51,057 nt of DNA. Source: Maribacter sp. ACAM166. GTDB taxonomy: Bacteria; Bacteroidota; Bacteroidia; Flavobacteriales; Flavobacteriaceae. Numbering within the stretch: position 1 is the stretch's first letter; every line of letters starts with the position of its first letter. Where the stretch lies: the NCBI RefSeq assembly GCF_005771495.1, contig NZ_VAUW01000030.1, positions 1 through 51,057 of the forward strand. Reading direction: 5' to 3'. Below are positions 25,977 to 34,489 of the stretch, one piece after another. Under the pieces are notes generated by a model, which did not search any database, was not told the DNA's origin, and was given only the letters and a program-made list of their open reading frames with translations. The position numbers and the translations under genes are program-made.

Positions 25977-26645
25977 ATGAGAACAGATTTAGAAATTAAA
26001 CAAGATATTCTTCACGAGCTAGCATGGCAACCCAACATCGATGAGACCTAAATAGGGGTAATTGTAGAAGATGGCGTGGTTACCCTTACCAGTTTTGTTG
26101 ATGAATTTCCAAAAAAAGTGGCAGCTGAAAAAGCAGCCAAGAGTATAGCCGGAGTGAAGGCAGTTGCAGAAGATATTATTGTAAAGTATGGTGATAATTA
26201 TAAAACTACTGATAAAGAAATCGCCAAAGCAGCAGTACGTGCTTTAGAATTGAACACTTCGGTACCCAGGGAAAAACTAATGGTAAAAGTTGATGATGGA
26301 TACATTTTTTTATCAGGAGAGTTGAAATGGGACTATCAAAAAAATGCAGCAAAAAACACCATTCAAAATTTACAAGGGGTAAAAGGGGTCATTAATAATA
26401 TCACTATTTATAAGGAAACCCCACCTACAGAAGTGGCGCATAAAATAATGGAGGCTTTTAAACGCTCTGCAGATATCGATGCCAATACTATTACAGTAAA
26501 AATAGAAGGACATACCGCAATATTAACTGGTACCGTAAACTCACTTAAAGAAAAAGATGATGCCACTCGGGCAGCATTTTAGGCACCAGGTATGACAGAA
26601 GTAACTAATGAACTAAAGGTTCAATATTATCCCATTTATATGTAA
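25977..26645 (+). pseudogene. Three-BON-domain OsmY-like protein with two in-frame stops
   Basis: All 223 codons from ATG 25977 to TAA 26643-26645 stay in frame and give three BON repeats: IGVIVEDGVVTLTSFVDEFP, LMVKVDDGYIFLSGELKWDY and ITVKIEGHTAILTGTVNSLK, each followed by the usual helix and GVK-type turn. TAA at codon 25 (26049-26051) and TAG near the end (26580-26582, before APGMTEV) interrupt it. Relatives have Gln/Glu and an aromatic there. There is no frameshift. It likely sat in the same transcript as the single-BON gene. Restart after codon 25 could give a shorter protein; whether it is made is unknown. Confidence 0.85.
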
Positions 26646-26734
26646 TTAAATTTGGTAAAATACCAGCCTTTTGGGTTAAAAATACCTTAAGCTGTCTAGG
26701 AAAGTTCTAACAAATGCCGCATATCTTAATGAGG

Positions 26735-26845
26735 TATATTTGCAGGAACTTGGTTGATTGGTGAAAATCCACAACCAAGTTCATTTGGAACCTTCTGGGA
26801 AATCGTGGAATACTCAAGTGTTCCCGATTTCCTTATATAAAGGAA
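26735..26845 (+). ncRNA. Candidate small structured RNA with two hairpins
   Basis: A perfect -7 octamer TATATTTG (26735-26742) is followed at once by hairpin 1 (GAACTTGGTTG 26746-26756 with CAACCAAGTTC 26772-26782, extended by TTGG/CCA around TGAAAAT). Hairpin 2 follows (GGGAAATCGTGGAA 26797-26810 with TTCCCGATTTCC 26821-26832) and then the palindrome CCTTATATAAAGG. There is no open frame. The predicted start site falls on the first base pair of hairpin 1. No U-run terminator follows, so the 3' end is unclear. Confidence 0.45.
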
Positions 26846-27123
26846 TGAAAACGATATAAACACTCAATTCTTTATGGGTGTATATAAGACTAGAATCGTT
26901 CATTAACAATAGTAATCTTTCGCTTTCTGCTATCATTTAAATACCCTTCTTGAATACACACGTATAGAACTCACCTCGATTTCATATAAAACCACATCGT
27001 TTCCATACTAAGGCATATTCCTACTTCATTTCTAAAGGTTCATATACACCATAATTTACACTTTAAAAAAATCAGTATTCAATGAAAATCATCAAAATAA
27101 TGAATACAAATACTTAAATTAAA

Positions 27124-27285
27124 ATGGTAATTTTCACGAATTCTAATGGCAACCCAGTATTAATGAGACACGAATAGGTTGGCGTTATTGTCGAAGACGG
27201 TATAGCAATGCTAACTAGTTTCGTTAATAACTATTAAAAAAAGTCGCAGCAGATGAAGATTTTAAAAAAACTTGCATTCAACACT
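27124..27285 (+). pseudogene. Remnant of a third BON gene
   Basis: Within about 160 bp two frames give WQPSINETRIG then, after a one-base insertion, VIVEDGIAMLTSFVNNY, and KVAADEDF in a third frame. These are the same residues that open both BON genes upstream (WQPN, IGVIV-x-x-G). Only the first half of one domain survives, cut off by the 3' end of the convergent gene at 27286. Confidence 0.65.
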
Positions 27286-27786
27286 TCAATATTTATTTAT
27301 AGGTATTAGTGCTTCTTCCAATTTTAGTAAATCTTGGTCGTAGCCCCTTATAATTAAAATAAATCCACCTTTCCCCAAGATTTTGATATGTGAACTGGCA
27401 TGCTCAGGTTCAATACCCAAACCCCTTAAAATTCCATAAGGACCTACAGACATAGCACCTAGTTTGGTGCCTTCAACATCCTGCAAGAAAGTCGAGACCA
27501 AAGACCCTACAATAAAAATAGTTCCTATTTCTGGATTGAAAAAGAATCCAAAATCCGCTGGGGAACCCAGTAATTGCCTCCAAAATTCTTTAAATTCCTT
27601 TTGTTTTGAACGTGAAATTGAGTTATCCTCTACTAAAGAATCATCTATTTTTCCTAAAACAGAAATTTGGGTATTTACCAATCTTTTTTTCTTGATGGTT
27701 TCAATTGCTGCTACCATCTGTGATAGTTTGAAATACGCCTTTGTCAAAACGTGTTTTTGTAAAAATTTCGATGAATTTGGTAACAT
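27286..27786 (-). CDS. General-stress-like membrane-associated protein with Gly-rich C-terminal domain
   Basis: A 166-residue protein. The N-terminal half is basic and helical. The C-terminal half (FIVGSLVSTFLQDVEGTKLG, LRGLGIEPEHASSHIKILGK, GGFILIIRGYDQDLLKLEEAL) follows the arrangement of general-stress-protein-17M/low-temperature-induced proteins: a glycine-rich amphipathic helix, then LGI-P-E-x-A and a final strand where GG-x-L-x-x-V appears. The role in that group is unknown but stress-linked. It has its own operator (27867) at the island spacing and is intact. Start ATG 27786. Confidence 0.6.
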   Translation of the reverse strand: MLPNSSKFLQKHVLTKAYFKLSQMVAAIETIKKKRLVNTQISVLGKIDDSLVEDNSISRSKQKEFKEFWRQLLGSPADFGFFFNPEIGTIFIVGSLVSTFLQDVEGTKLGAMSVGPYGILRGLGIEPEHASSHIKILGKGGFILIIRGYDQDLLKLEEALIPINKY

Positions 27787-27836
27787 TACATAGCAATTAG
27801 AAATATTAATGGTAGTGATTTGTGTGATTCTAATTG

Positions 27837-27880
27837 CTAAGGTATTATAAGGTTAAGCATTCTGTAATGATTTGTATCAT
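27837..27880 (-). promoter_or_regulatory. FNR-like operator and -7 for the 27286-27786 gene
   Basis: ATGATTTGTATCAT (27867-27880) has perfect halves; minus-strand TACCTTAG (27837-27844) has one mismatch; spacing 36.5 bp. A second, weaker TGATTTGTGTGAT lies at 27816-27828, closer to the gene. Confidence 0.7.
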
Positions 27881-27898
27881 TCTAAAAAAAAACGGATA

Positions 27899-27942
27899 CC
27901 GACCTTCGTCATTCTACATACTTTATAATGCATATAATTTAG
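27899..27942 (+). promoter_or_regulatory. FNR-like operator and -7 for the YtxH/holin-like genes
   Basis: CCGACCTTCGTCAT (27899-27912) has one imperfect half; TAATTTAG (27935-27942) has one mismatch; spacing 36.5 bp. It is divergent from the 27867 site. Confidence 0.65.
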
Positions 27943-27972
27943 CCTATTATTAATTTTCACTAAATATCAAAA

Positions 27973-28305
27973 ATGATGTCAAACGATAACGGAAACAATT
28001 TATTAGCTCTTTTAACAGGTGCCGCCATTGGCGCAGGAATCGGAATTCTCTATCACCAGACAAGGGCACGGTAACGAGGGACAAAATAAAGTACAAGGTT
28101 CAAGATATCGGTCATGACCTTTCTGAGCGTATCTCACATGCTAAAGAAGAACTTACTAAATCAGCCAATGAGCAGAAAGATTAGTTCGACCGAAAATTGG
28201 ATGAGGCCATCTCGACTATTAGCTACAAGGCAGACGATATAATCGCCACATTGGAACATTAAGTTCGAAGATCTCAAAAAGAAGAACGCCCAACTGCATA
28301 AATAA
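27973..28305 (+). pseudogene. YtxH-like general stress protein, decayed
   Basis: ATG 27973 begins MMSNDNGNNLLALLTGAAIG with the YtxH glycine-rich membrane segment (AAIGAGIGILY). A one-base loss at about 28055 shifts into PDKGTVTRDKIKYKVQDIG, then ISHAKEELTKSANEQKD, an in-frame TAG, and LDEAISTISYKADDIIATLE. A second frameshift leads to FEDLKKKNAQLHK-TAA at 28303-28305. This is the standard YtxH layout (membrane anchor plus long helix of about 100 residues). The stop overlaps the ATG of the next gene (TAATG), indicating an operon. Confidence 0.8.
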
Positions 28306-28627
28306 TGCCCATGGCCCTTGATGAACTCAAACAAGACCTCATAGAAACCGACAACGACATGAGGTCTTATCTGGAAACCAGCGAAGAGTACCTTCAGTTG
28401 AAGGTTTTTAAAATTTTGATGCTGTCTGTCACGACCTTTGCGCAATTTGCGCAACCATTATTTTGGCGCTATTCATACTATCCATAGGTGCATCTTTAGC
28501 CATCAATGAGAAGATGAACAGTTTTTACATCGGCTTTATCATAATGGGGATGGTTTATGTTTTGGTTGCCATAGCCTTTTATTTTTTAAGAGATAAACTC
28601 AACAGCCCTTTAATACGAAGATTCTAG
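28305..28627 (+). pseudogene. Holin-like (Phage_holin_3_6) membrane protein, frameshifted
   Basis: From ATG 28305 the product reads ALDELKQDLIETDNDMRSYL, EEYLQLKVFKILMLSVTTF. A frameshift near 28445 then leads into ILALFILSIGASLAINEKMN, FYIGFIIMGMVYVLVAIAFY, LRDKLNSPLIRRF and TAG 28625-28627. The reconstruction has a cytosolic helix and two membrane helices, the arrangement of the Actinobacterial-holin-X/Phage_holin_3_6 family. In Bacteroidota these usually accompany YtxH genes and are not phage lysis genes. A product ending at the first stop would lack both membrane helices in correct frame. Confidence 0.75.
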
Positions 28628-28648
28628 AAAGATTATTTCAATTAAACT

Positions 28649-28873
28649 ATGACAAAACACTACAATTATTTTACGGAAATTGATAAACAGCTTCAAATAT
28701 TAAGACTTCAAAAGGAGATTTATAAGGAAAGTGTAAAGATGGACCTAAACAATGTGAAAAGTGACCTTTACCCTAGCGAGCTGCTCGGCGGGTTTAAAGA
28801 GATGATTCAGCAATTTGAATTGACTTTTGCTATTAAAAAGCTGTCGAATATTGTGAGCCTATTCCGCAAGTAG
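28649..28873 (+). CDS. Small conserved-looking protein of the YtxH/holin-like operon
   Basis: A 74-residue helical protein (YNYFTEIDKQLQILRLQKEI; DLYPSELLGGFKEMIQQFEL; KKLSNIVSLFRK). It follows the holin-like pseudogene by 21 bp. In flavobacteria the trio YtxH, holin-like, short helical protein recurs in this order, and this is the only member still intact here. No biochemical function is known. The 240 bases after it, up to the regulator gene, show nothing identifiable. Confidence 0.6.
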   Translation: MTKHYNYFTEIDKQLQILRLQKEIYKESVKMDLNNVKSDLYPSELLGGFKEMIQQFELTFAIKKLSNIVSLFRK

Positions 28874-29114
28874 GTATAGCTTTGGTATATGTATGACAAT
28901 TTTTAAACCTCATTCTATTTCACGTCGATTGAATAGGCTGGAATCACAAAGAGTGTGATGTATTTTGCTATCGAAAGTAAAAGGGCCGTTCTACCTACAA
29001 AAAATACTCTTAAATTTATTGCTTTTAAGCTAAGAAACTGGCTATAGAAACGAACATCTGCTATTGCGAACAGCATCCATTAAATTATGGGAGGAATTTA
29101 AAACTCCTATTTAT

Positions 29115-30185
29115 CTACTTAAAATTGGCTACATTCTGCAGTCCTATCTTATCCACTATAATAATACTTCTTCGATTCCCCAAAGTAATTAGACCTTCCT
29201 TTTTAAAATCAGAGAGCGTGCGAATTGCGGTTTCGGTGGCGGTGCCTATAAGACCCGCAAAATCTTCACGTGCAATGTCGATTCCCTCGTTGAGAGTATC
29301 TTTTATAATTCTCTTGCTATGAAAGTTCAATATTACTTTTGCCACTCGCTGCCGAACGCTGGCGTAGGCCATATCTACCAATTGTTCCTGAATTTCTTTA
29401 AGGTTGTTAGAAATAAGATTCATAAACTTATTCGAGACTTCTCTATTACCATACATCAAGTGAGTGAAATCAGTTTTAGGTATACTGTAAACCACGGCAG
29501 ATTCCATTGCAGTTGCCGATTCCAAATAGGTTTCACTATTACTCAGAAGGGATAGCTGCCCCATAAAATCACCCGCTTTATGAATACCCGTTACAAATTC
29601 CTTACCTGCATCGGTTGATTTATAAGTCTTTATAGTACCTCTTTCAACAAAATAGAGGGTATAGGCGGCATCACCTTCCATGAAAATAAAATCTTTTTTG
29701 TTATATGCTTTGGGCCTATAGTCCTTTGAAATAGTTTCTAAATTTAAGTAATCGAATGCATCTGTAAAAAATTTGTTGATTCCTTCGATATCCTTGGAGA
29801 AGTCTTTGCGCAGAAACTCGTTCTTTCGTAACCGGCAAGCAACGGCATCCAATAGTTCGTATTCTTCAAAAGGTTTCGTCAGGTAGTCATCTGCCCCTAG
29901 GTTCATGCCCTTTCTCATGTCTCCTTTTTCTGATTTAGCGGTCAAAAAAACAAAGGGAATACCTGCTGTAGCCTTATTTTTACCTAATGCTTCGAGTACG
30001 CCATAGCCGTCCAATTGAGGCATCATTATGTCGCAAACGATAATATCAGGGTGAAACTGAGATACTTTTTCTATACCCTTCTTTCCATTTTCGGCAGTAG
30101 CTACTTCATAATTGGCTAGTTCTAACATATCTCCCATGTTTTCACGGACATCTTTGTTGTCTTCTATAATCAGTATTTTTTTCAT
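29115..30185 (-). CDS. Receiver-cNMP-Crp/FNR response regulator, predicted island activator
   Basis: A 356-residue fusion. An N-terminal REC domain (1-125; Asp9, phospho-acceptor Asp52 in VCDIMMPQLDG, Lys104 in YLTKPFE) is followed by a linker, a cyclic-nucleotide-like effector barrel (about 145-270; KKDFIFMEGDAAYTLYFVER; VTGIHKAGDFMGQLSLLS) and a Crp-type winged helix (about 285-350). The recognition helix GTATETAIRTLSDFKKEGLI keeps the E-T-x-x-R contacts that read TGA/TCA half-sites in FNR. The cNMP pocket lacks an obvious phosphate-cassette Arg-Ser, so phosphorylation, not cAMP, may be the signal. It is 18 bp downstream of the LOV kinase, so probably cotranscribed with it. Intact. Confidence 0.92.
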   Translation of the reverse strand: MKKILIIEDNKDVRENMGDMLELANYEVATAENGKKGIEKVSQFHPDIIVCDIMMPQLDGYGVLEALGKNKATAGIPFVFLTAKSEKGDMRKGMNLGADDYLTKPFEEYELLDAVACRLRKNEFLRKDFSKDIEGINKFFTDAFDYLNLETISKDYRPKAYNKKDFIFMEGDAAYTLYFVERGTIKTYKSTDAGKEFVTGIHKAGDFMGQLSLLSNSETYLESATAMESAVVYSIPKTDFTHLMYGNREVSNKFMNLISNNLKEIQEQLVDMAYASVRQRVAKVILNFHSKRIIKDTLNEGIDIAREDFAGLIGTATETAIRTLSDFKKEGLITLGNRRSIIIVDKIGLQNVANFK

Positions 30186-30203
30186 TTTTTTGTATTATCT
30201 AAT

Positions 30204-33200
30204 TTATGTTCGATTATCCAACAAAGGAAAATTTAGGTAAAATGTTGTTCCCTTGCCTTGCTTACTTTTAAAACTGACGGTACCACCCATTAGTTCTGTA
30301 TATTGCTTTACAATATATAGACCCAGCCCTGTACCTTGAATATTGGTAGCATTATTCGCCCTAAAAAAACGATTGAACAGATTAGACTGCTCTTCCAAAG
30401 GTATGCCCATGCCTTGATCTGCAACTTGTACTATTACTTTTCCATCATTTTTAGTTATAGAAATTTCGATTTTGGTGTTTTGTTCGGAATATTTTGTGGC
30501 GTTTGATATCAAGTTGACCAACGCATGATGTATCAATTTAGCATCTAGGAAAACTTGAATTTTCCGCTCAATTGATTGGAAATAAATTTGTTGATCGGCT
30601 TCTTGATTAATTTCAATTTCTTCGATAACGTCTTTTACTAACCGAACCAAATCAAAACGTTCTGGTTGGGAAATCGTTTTGCCTTCTTCCATTTTACTAA
30701 GGGATAGGAAGTCATTCAAGATGACTACCAAACTACGCACATTGTTCTGGATTTGATTGACATACTTTTCCCGTTTTTGTACATTGTCAGGACCGTTCTG
30801 TTTACCGATCAAGGTGGCCGAGGATAGAATTGCGCTCAATGGCGTTCTAAATTCGTGTGAAGCCATAGAAACAAAACGTGACTTTAATTCGTTTAAGTCT
30901 TTTTCTATTTGCAATGCGTTTAGAATACCTAACTCAATTTCTTTTTGATATGTGATATTATTGTATACGAAAAGGGCTTGGTTTGCCTTATTTCTAACAT
31001 CTTTTAAAGGTAAAGTGTAGACAGCATAATTCATGTTCATAAATTCGATTTCAAAGGTTTGATGTTTTCCATCTAGGGTTCTGCGTACACTTTTCTTTAA
31101 AGCATTTTTTTGGTAAGTTGAAAAGAGATCTATTTCATCTATTGCCTTTTTCTCATATGATGTGCTTTTTAGTCCAAATTTCTTCAATTCCTGACCATTG
31201 ATATATTTAACCTTATATTTATTATCTATCACAACAATAACACCATTAGGAAAGTATTCGGCAATAGCCGCAAATAATGCTTGACTATCTAAAGCCTTTC
31301 GTTCTGCTATTTTAGTCACCTGCATTTGGTCTTCAAGACTGAGATTGGACTCCACCAGTTTTTGTACTGTCGCGTGTACTTCTTTGGTGCGTTCCGCAAC
31401 TTTTTTCTCTAACTGCTGTTTCCCTTCCTTCAACTCTTCATTAATCCGATAGTGTTCTATGGCTACGCTTGCTAAATACGTAAGTTCCTCCATTATTTCC
31501 CTTTTTACTTTTTCTGGTTTTTGTTGGCGATAATTATAAATAGCAAAGGTGCCCAGTACCTTTTTGTTAGAAGAAAAAATCGGAAACGACCAACAAGACT
31601 TCAATCCGTAGGTATAAGCTAATTCCTTATAATCTGACCAAAGAGAATCTTTCGAAATATGATCTACTAACACAGCTTCTTTTAAAAAAGGCGAAGTACC
31701 GCAGGATCCTACGCCATTCCCTATCTTAATCCCTTCTATCGCTTTCCTAAAATTATCAGGTAGATTCGGGGAAGCCAAATTGTGTAAGGTGTCCCGATTT
31801 TGATTGAGCAATAATATTGAGGCAATACATCCCTCAAAATGTCCTTCAATTGTTTTTACTATCGCATTTGCGATATCAGTCATTGGTTCATTGTTAGCAA
31901 TCTGTTCCAATATTAAACGAATATCGTCCTTAAGAAGTTCTTCTAACTTACGTTCGGTCACGTCATTCTGTATGCCTATGAAATGGGTCAACACTGCATT
32001 ATCATTATATATAGGTGTAATATGAACCTCATTCCAAAACAAAGTGCCATCTTTTTTATAATTACGTAGTTCTACATTCGACGGCATACCCTTAGCAATA
32101 GCGGTCGCCATAATCTTGACCTGATCCTGCGCACGATCAACACCTTGTAAAAATCTACAGTTTTTGCCCATTAATTCATTCTTAGAGTATCCTGTTAGTT
32201 TTGAAAAGGCATCATTGGCATAAATAATAGGATAATCAGGTTGTTCGGCATCTGTTATTACGATGCCATTTTTGGCTGATTCCAAAGCTTGGTTTCTGAT
32301 ATAAAGAGTTTCTACTGATTCCTTTTGATTTGTTATATCTCTTACAATAACCCAAAAATTACCGTTGTTCTTGGCCTCAACCCGAGCTTCATAATACGCA
32401 ATCCTCTCTAAAATGGTGAGGGAATATTCAACAATTTGTGTGGTATTTGTTTTCTTACTATTATCAAAAGCTTCCATTATTTTTTTAGAGAGTTCTTTGG
32501 ATAGTATATCATTAATATTTTTACCTATGATCTGATCTTTGGGCACCAATAAAATGGAAGGATCTGATGCATTAACTTCGAGGTATACGCCTTGCGCGTT
32601 AAGCACAAACATTAAATCAGGTATAGCTTTTAAAATATCCTTGTTTCTTGTCTCACTTGCTGCAAATTCATCTTTTAGAAAATTCAAGTCGGTAATATCT
32701 TGCATGGTACCCATCATGCGTATGGGCTTTCCTAATTTATTATAAGTTATTTTCCCTTTGGTAATGACATATCTTACGGAACCATCGGGCCTTACAATCC
32801 TTTTCTCAAATTTATAAGGAATTTGGTTTTCAATAGCATTTTCAAGTACTTTTGATGCATTTTCCCTATCATCAGGGTGGATAAATTTTTCTGCCGTTTC
32901 AGCATTTAGCCGATTATCGCCAGGCGGAAGACCAAAAATTTTATAAAACTCGTCAGACCATTCCCTTTCGTTAGTTTGCAAATCCCAAAACCAACTGCCA
33001 ACATGAGCTAATCTTTGAGCTTCGTCCATTCTGTTACCACTCAACACTTTAGCGTTTATTGCAGACTTTAGAATCGAACTATCTCTAATAAACGCTATTG
33101 TCACTTGATTTCCTTCTATTACAGAAGGACTCAAACTAATGTCTAACGGAAACTCTGAGCCATCTTTTTTTAGTCCCCATAAATCCATGCCTAGGCCCAT

Positions 33201-33443
33201 GATGCGCATTTCAGGTTTTTTTGCATAATTACTTCTATGCGTTTTATGCTTTTTTCTAAATTTTTTAGGGAGTAAGCTATCCAGCTTTTTGTGCTTTAAC
33301 TCCCCTTCCCTATAGCCGAATATTCGTTCACAAGATGCGTTGGCATCGATAATGCTACCTTGGTCATCGACTACGAGTATGCCTTCTATTGATGAGTCGA
33401 ATATTCGCTGCAAAAGCTCTGTATCTCTCGGTTGAATTTTCAT
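30204..33443 (-). CDS. LOV/PAS/GAF sensor histidine kinase
   Basis: About 1079 residues from ATG 33443 (numbers below count from an upstream ATG at 33476). In order: PAS 25-130, PAS with PAC 160-265, PAS 278-385, a LOV domain 393-510, GAF 515-680, coiled coil 680-730, PAS 735-845, HisKA with H874 (VSMASHEFRTPLSAI), and HATPase (HHALVNLISNATKYS, VADQGMGIPLEE, GTGLGLYIV). The LOV domain has the full photoreceptor signature GKNCRFLQG with the adduct-forming Cys440 (codon 32157-32159), plus the flavin-contacting NYKKDGTLFWNEV and THFIGIQNDVTERK. It should therefore sense blue light through FMN. It lacks a transmembrane segment, so it is cytosolic. Its partner is the adjacent receiver-Crp protein. 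Confidence 0.92.
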   Translation of the reverse strand: MKIQPRDTELLQRIFDSSIEGILVVDDQGSIIDANASCERIFGYREGELKHKKLDSLLPKKFRKKHKTHRSNYAKKPEMRIMGLGMDLWGLKKDGSEFPLDISLSPSVIEGNQVTIAFIRDSSILKSAINAKVLSGNRMDEAQRLAHVGSWFWDLQTNEREWSDEFYKIFGLPPGDNRLNAETAEKFIHPDDRENASKVLENAIENQIPYKFEKRIVRPDGSVRYVITKGKITYNKLGKPIRMMGTMQDITDLNFLKDEFAASETRNKDILKAIPDLMFVLNAQGVYLEVNASDPSILLVPKDQIIGKNINDILSKELSKKIMEAFDNSKKTNTTQIVEYSLTILERIAYYEARVEAKNNGNFWVIVRDITNQKESVETLYIRNQALESAKNGIVITDAEQPDYPIIYANDAFSKLTGYSKNELMGKNCRFLQGVDRAQDQVKIMATAIAKGMPSNVELRNYKKDGTLFWNEVHITPIYNDNAVLTHFIGIQNDVTERKLEELLKDDIRLILEQIANNEPMTDIANAIVKTIEGHFEGCIASILLLNQNRDTLHNLASPNLPDNFRKAIEGIKIGNGVGSCGTSPFLKEAVLVDHISKDSLWSDYKELAYTYGLKSCWSFPIFSSNKKVLGTFAIYNYRQQKPEKVKREIMEELTYLASVAIEHYRINEELKEGKQQLEKKVAERTKEVHATVQKLVESNLSLEDQMQVTKIAERKALDSQALFAAIAEYFPNGVIVVIDNKYKVKYINGQELKKFGLKSTSYEKKAIDEIDLFSTYQKNALKKSVRRTLDGKHQTFEIEFMNMNYAVYTLPLKDVRNKANQALFVYNNITYQKEIELGILNALQIEKDLNELKSRFVSMASHEFRTPLSAILSSATLIGKQNGPDNVQKREKYVNQIQNNVRSLVVILNDFLSLSKMEEGKTISQPERFDLVRLVKDVIEEIEINQEADQQIYFQSIERKIQVFLDAKLIHHALVNLISNATKYSEQNTKIEISITKNDGKVIVQVADQGMGIPLEEQSNLFNRFFRANNATNIQGTGLGLYIVKQYTELMGGTVSFKSKQGKGTTFYLNFPLLDNRT

Positions 33444-33622
33444 ATTATGATAGAGGTATTTAGAAAGTAAAAGCATGAAGCTAAGTACATTCGATATTTA
33501 ACTTTATTGATGTTGCCTATTCGAAATTTCGGCAAATCAATAGATTGATATTTTGTATTAAGCCCATCAAATATTTCCTGAGGCAGCAACGAAGATTCTA
33601 ACTATCAGATGCGTTTTTTGCG

Positions 33623-33973
33623 CTAAAAGTTGCCATCTATATTCGTAACTAGCAAATTTGATACGTTCTTATCCCATAATGGATAATCTTTTAAAACTGC
33701 TGATAATTTAGTACGGAGCTCGGTAACCGGAAATGTATAATCTACATATAAAAAAACGCTTCCCATGAGTTTTTGTGAATTAAAGGTCCAATTGACAAAT
33801 GGTTTGTCATTCAACTGTTCATTTAGAATTTTAGGCATCCTTTTAATATTGAGTTTAAGAAATGTATAAATGAGCCAGTGTAACCTCAGACCTAACAGTA
33901 TACTTACCAGTGACGCAATAAGATATGCCAGCCATGATTCTTGTTCAAAAAAATTGTTAATTTGGAGATTCAT
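33623..33973 (-). pseudogene. MscS-type mechanosensitive channel, internally deleted and truncated
   Basis: The frame joins an N-terminal membrane segment (WLAYLIASLVSILLGLRLHW) directly to the soluble part KPFVNWTFNSQKLMGSVFLY, VDYTFPVTELRTKLSAVLKD, YPLWDKNVSNLLVTN. In MscS-like channels these pieces are separated by about 150 residues including the pore helix, which is missing here. The end is also short (stop after TNIDGNF). The frame is open by chance or through an in-frame deletion. A perfect -7 (TAAGTTTG, 33986-33993) predicts a start site near 33980, so translation would begin at ATG 33973 with almost no leader; ATG 34003 would lie upstream of transcription. Confidence 0.65.
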
Positions 33974-33985
33974 AAAGCGTTTTGG

Positions 33986-34029
33986 CAAACTTACTGTTGA
34001 CACCTATACCCTACCATGACCTAAGTCAT
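33986..34029 (-). promoter_or_regulatory. FNR-like operator with perfect -7 for the MscS remnant
   Basis: The best palindrome of the set: CCATGACCTAAGTCATGG (34014-34031, core 34016-34029), with a perfect minus-strand -7 TAAGTTTG (33986-33993) at 36.5 bp. Confidence 0.8.
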
Positions 34030-34224
34030 GGTTTTAATTATAAAAGAAAAACACTAGATTATATTTTTCAACCTTCCTTATTCTCTTTTAGAACGTTAAC
34101 AGTTTCTTTTAAACCCCAAATATAATGCGTCATAATCATTTAGTTTTTCAGGAGAGATAACAATATCACAATCTGGATATTCCAATATGTAAATGATGCA
34201 CCAACTATTGGAGGTGAACATATA

Positions 34225-34470
34225 TTAATTGTATGATATGTTTGTTTCAAAACTACCCTTTTCTTCTTTCTCTCTATCCACAAAAAAAATCCGTGAGGTC
34301 GCAAGGGTTAGGGGTAGCAGCGGCATCGACCGCAACGGATTGTTAGAGCTCTTTGCCCTAAAAAGCGACACTAGAGCTCTTTTAGGGTTTACGAAACCAT
34401 ATATGGGCCTCAACGGGCGATATAGTGGACCTGCCTCACCGGCAGTCAGGTAACCCGGCCAACTCCAAAG
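34225..34470. repeat. GC-rich palindromic intergenic element
   Basis: About 240 bp clearly GC-richer than the surroundings, with nested inverted repeats: GAGCTC (34348-34353) with GAGCTC (34374-34379) enclosing an AT core, and CCCTAAAA (34357-34364) with TTTTAGGG (34379-34386). Both strands have open frames across it, which I take as a composition effect, not as genes. It separates the two MscS remnants and may be an inserted repeat element or a processed RNA. Confidence 0.4.
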
Positions 34471-34489
34471 CATCACAATGATATTTCTT

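Noticed and set aside
26746..26782. Cobalamin riboswitch
   Set aside because: The loop TGGTGAAAATCCA resembles part of that riboswitch, but the B12 box and other conserved paired regions are missing and no B12-related gene follows.
28305..28627. Prophage lysis module
   Set aside because: The holin-like gene sits in a YtxH stress operon. No endolysin, tail, capsid or integrase gene is nearby.
34229..34476. Open frames on both strands as small proteins
   Set aside because: They coincide exactly with the GC-rich palindromic segment, where stop codons are rare by composition. No domain or start context supports them.
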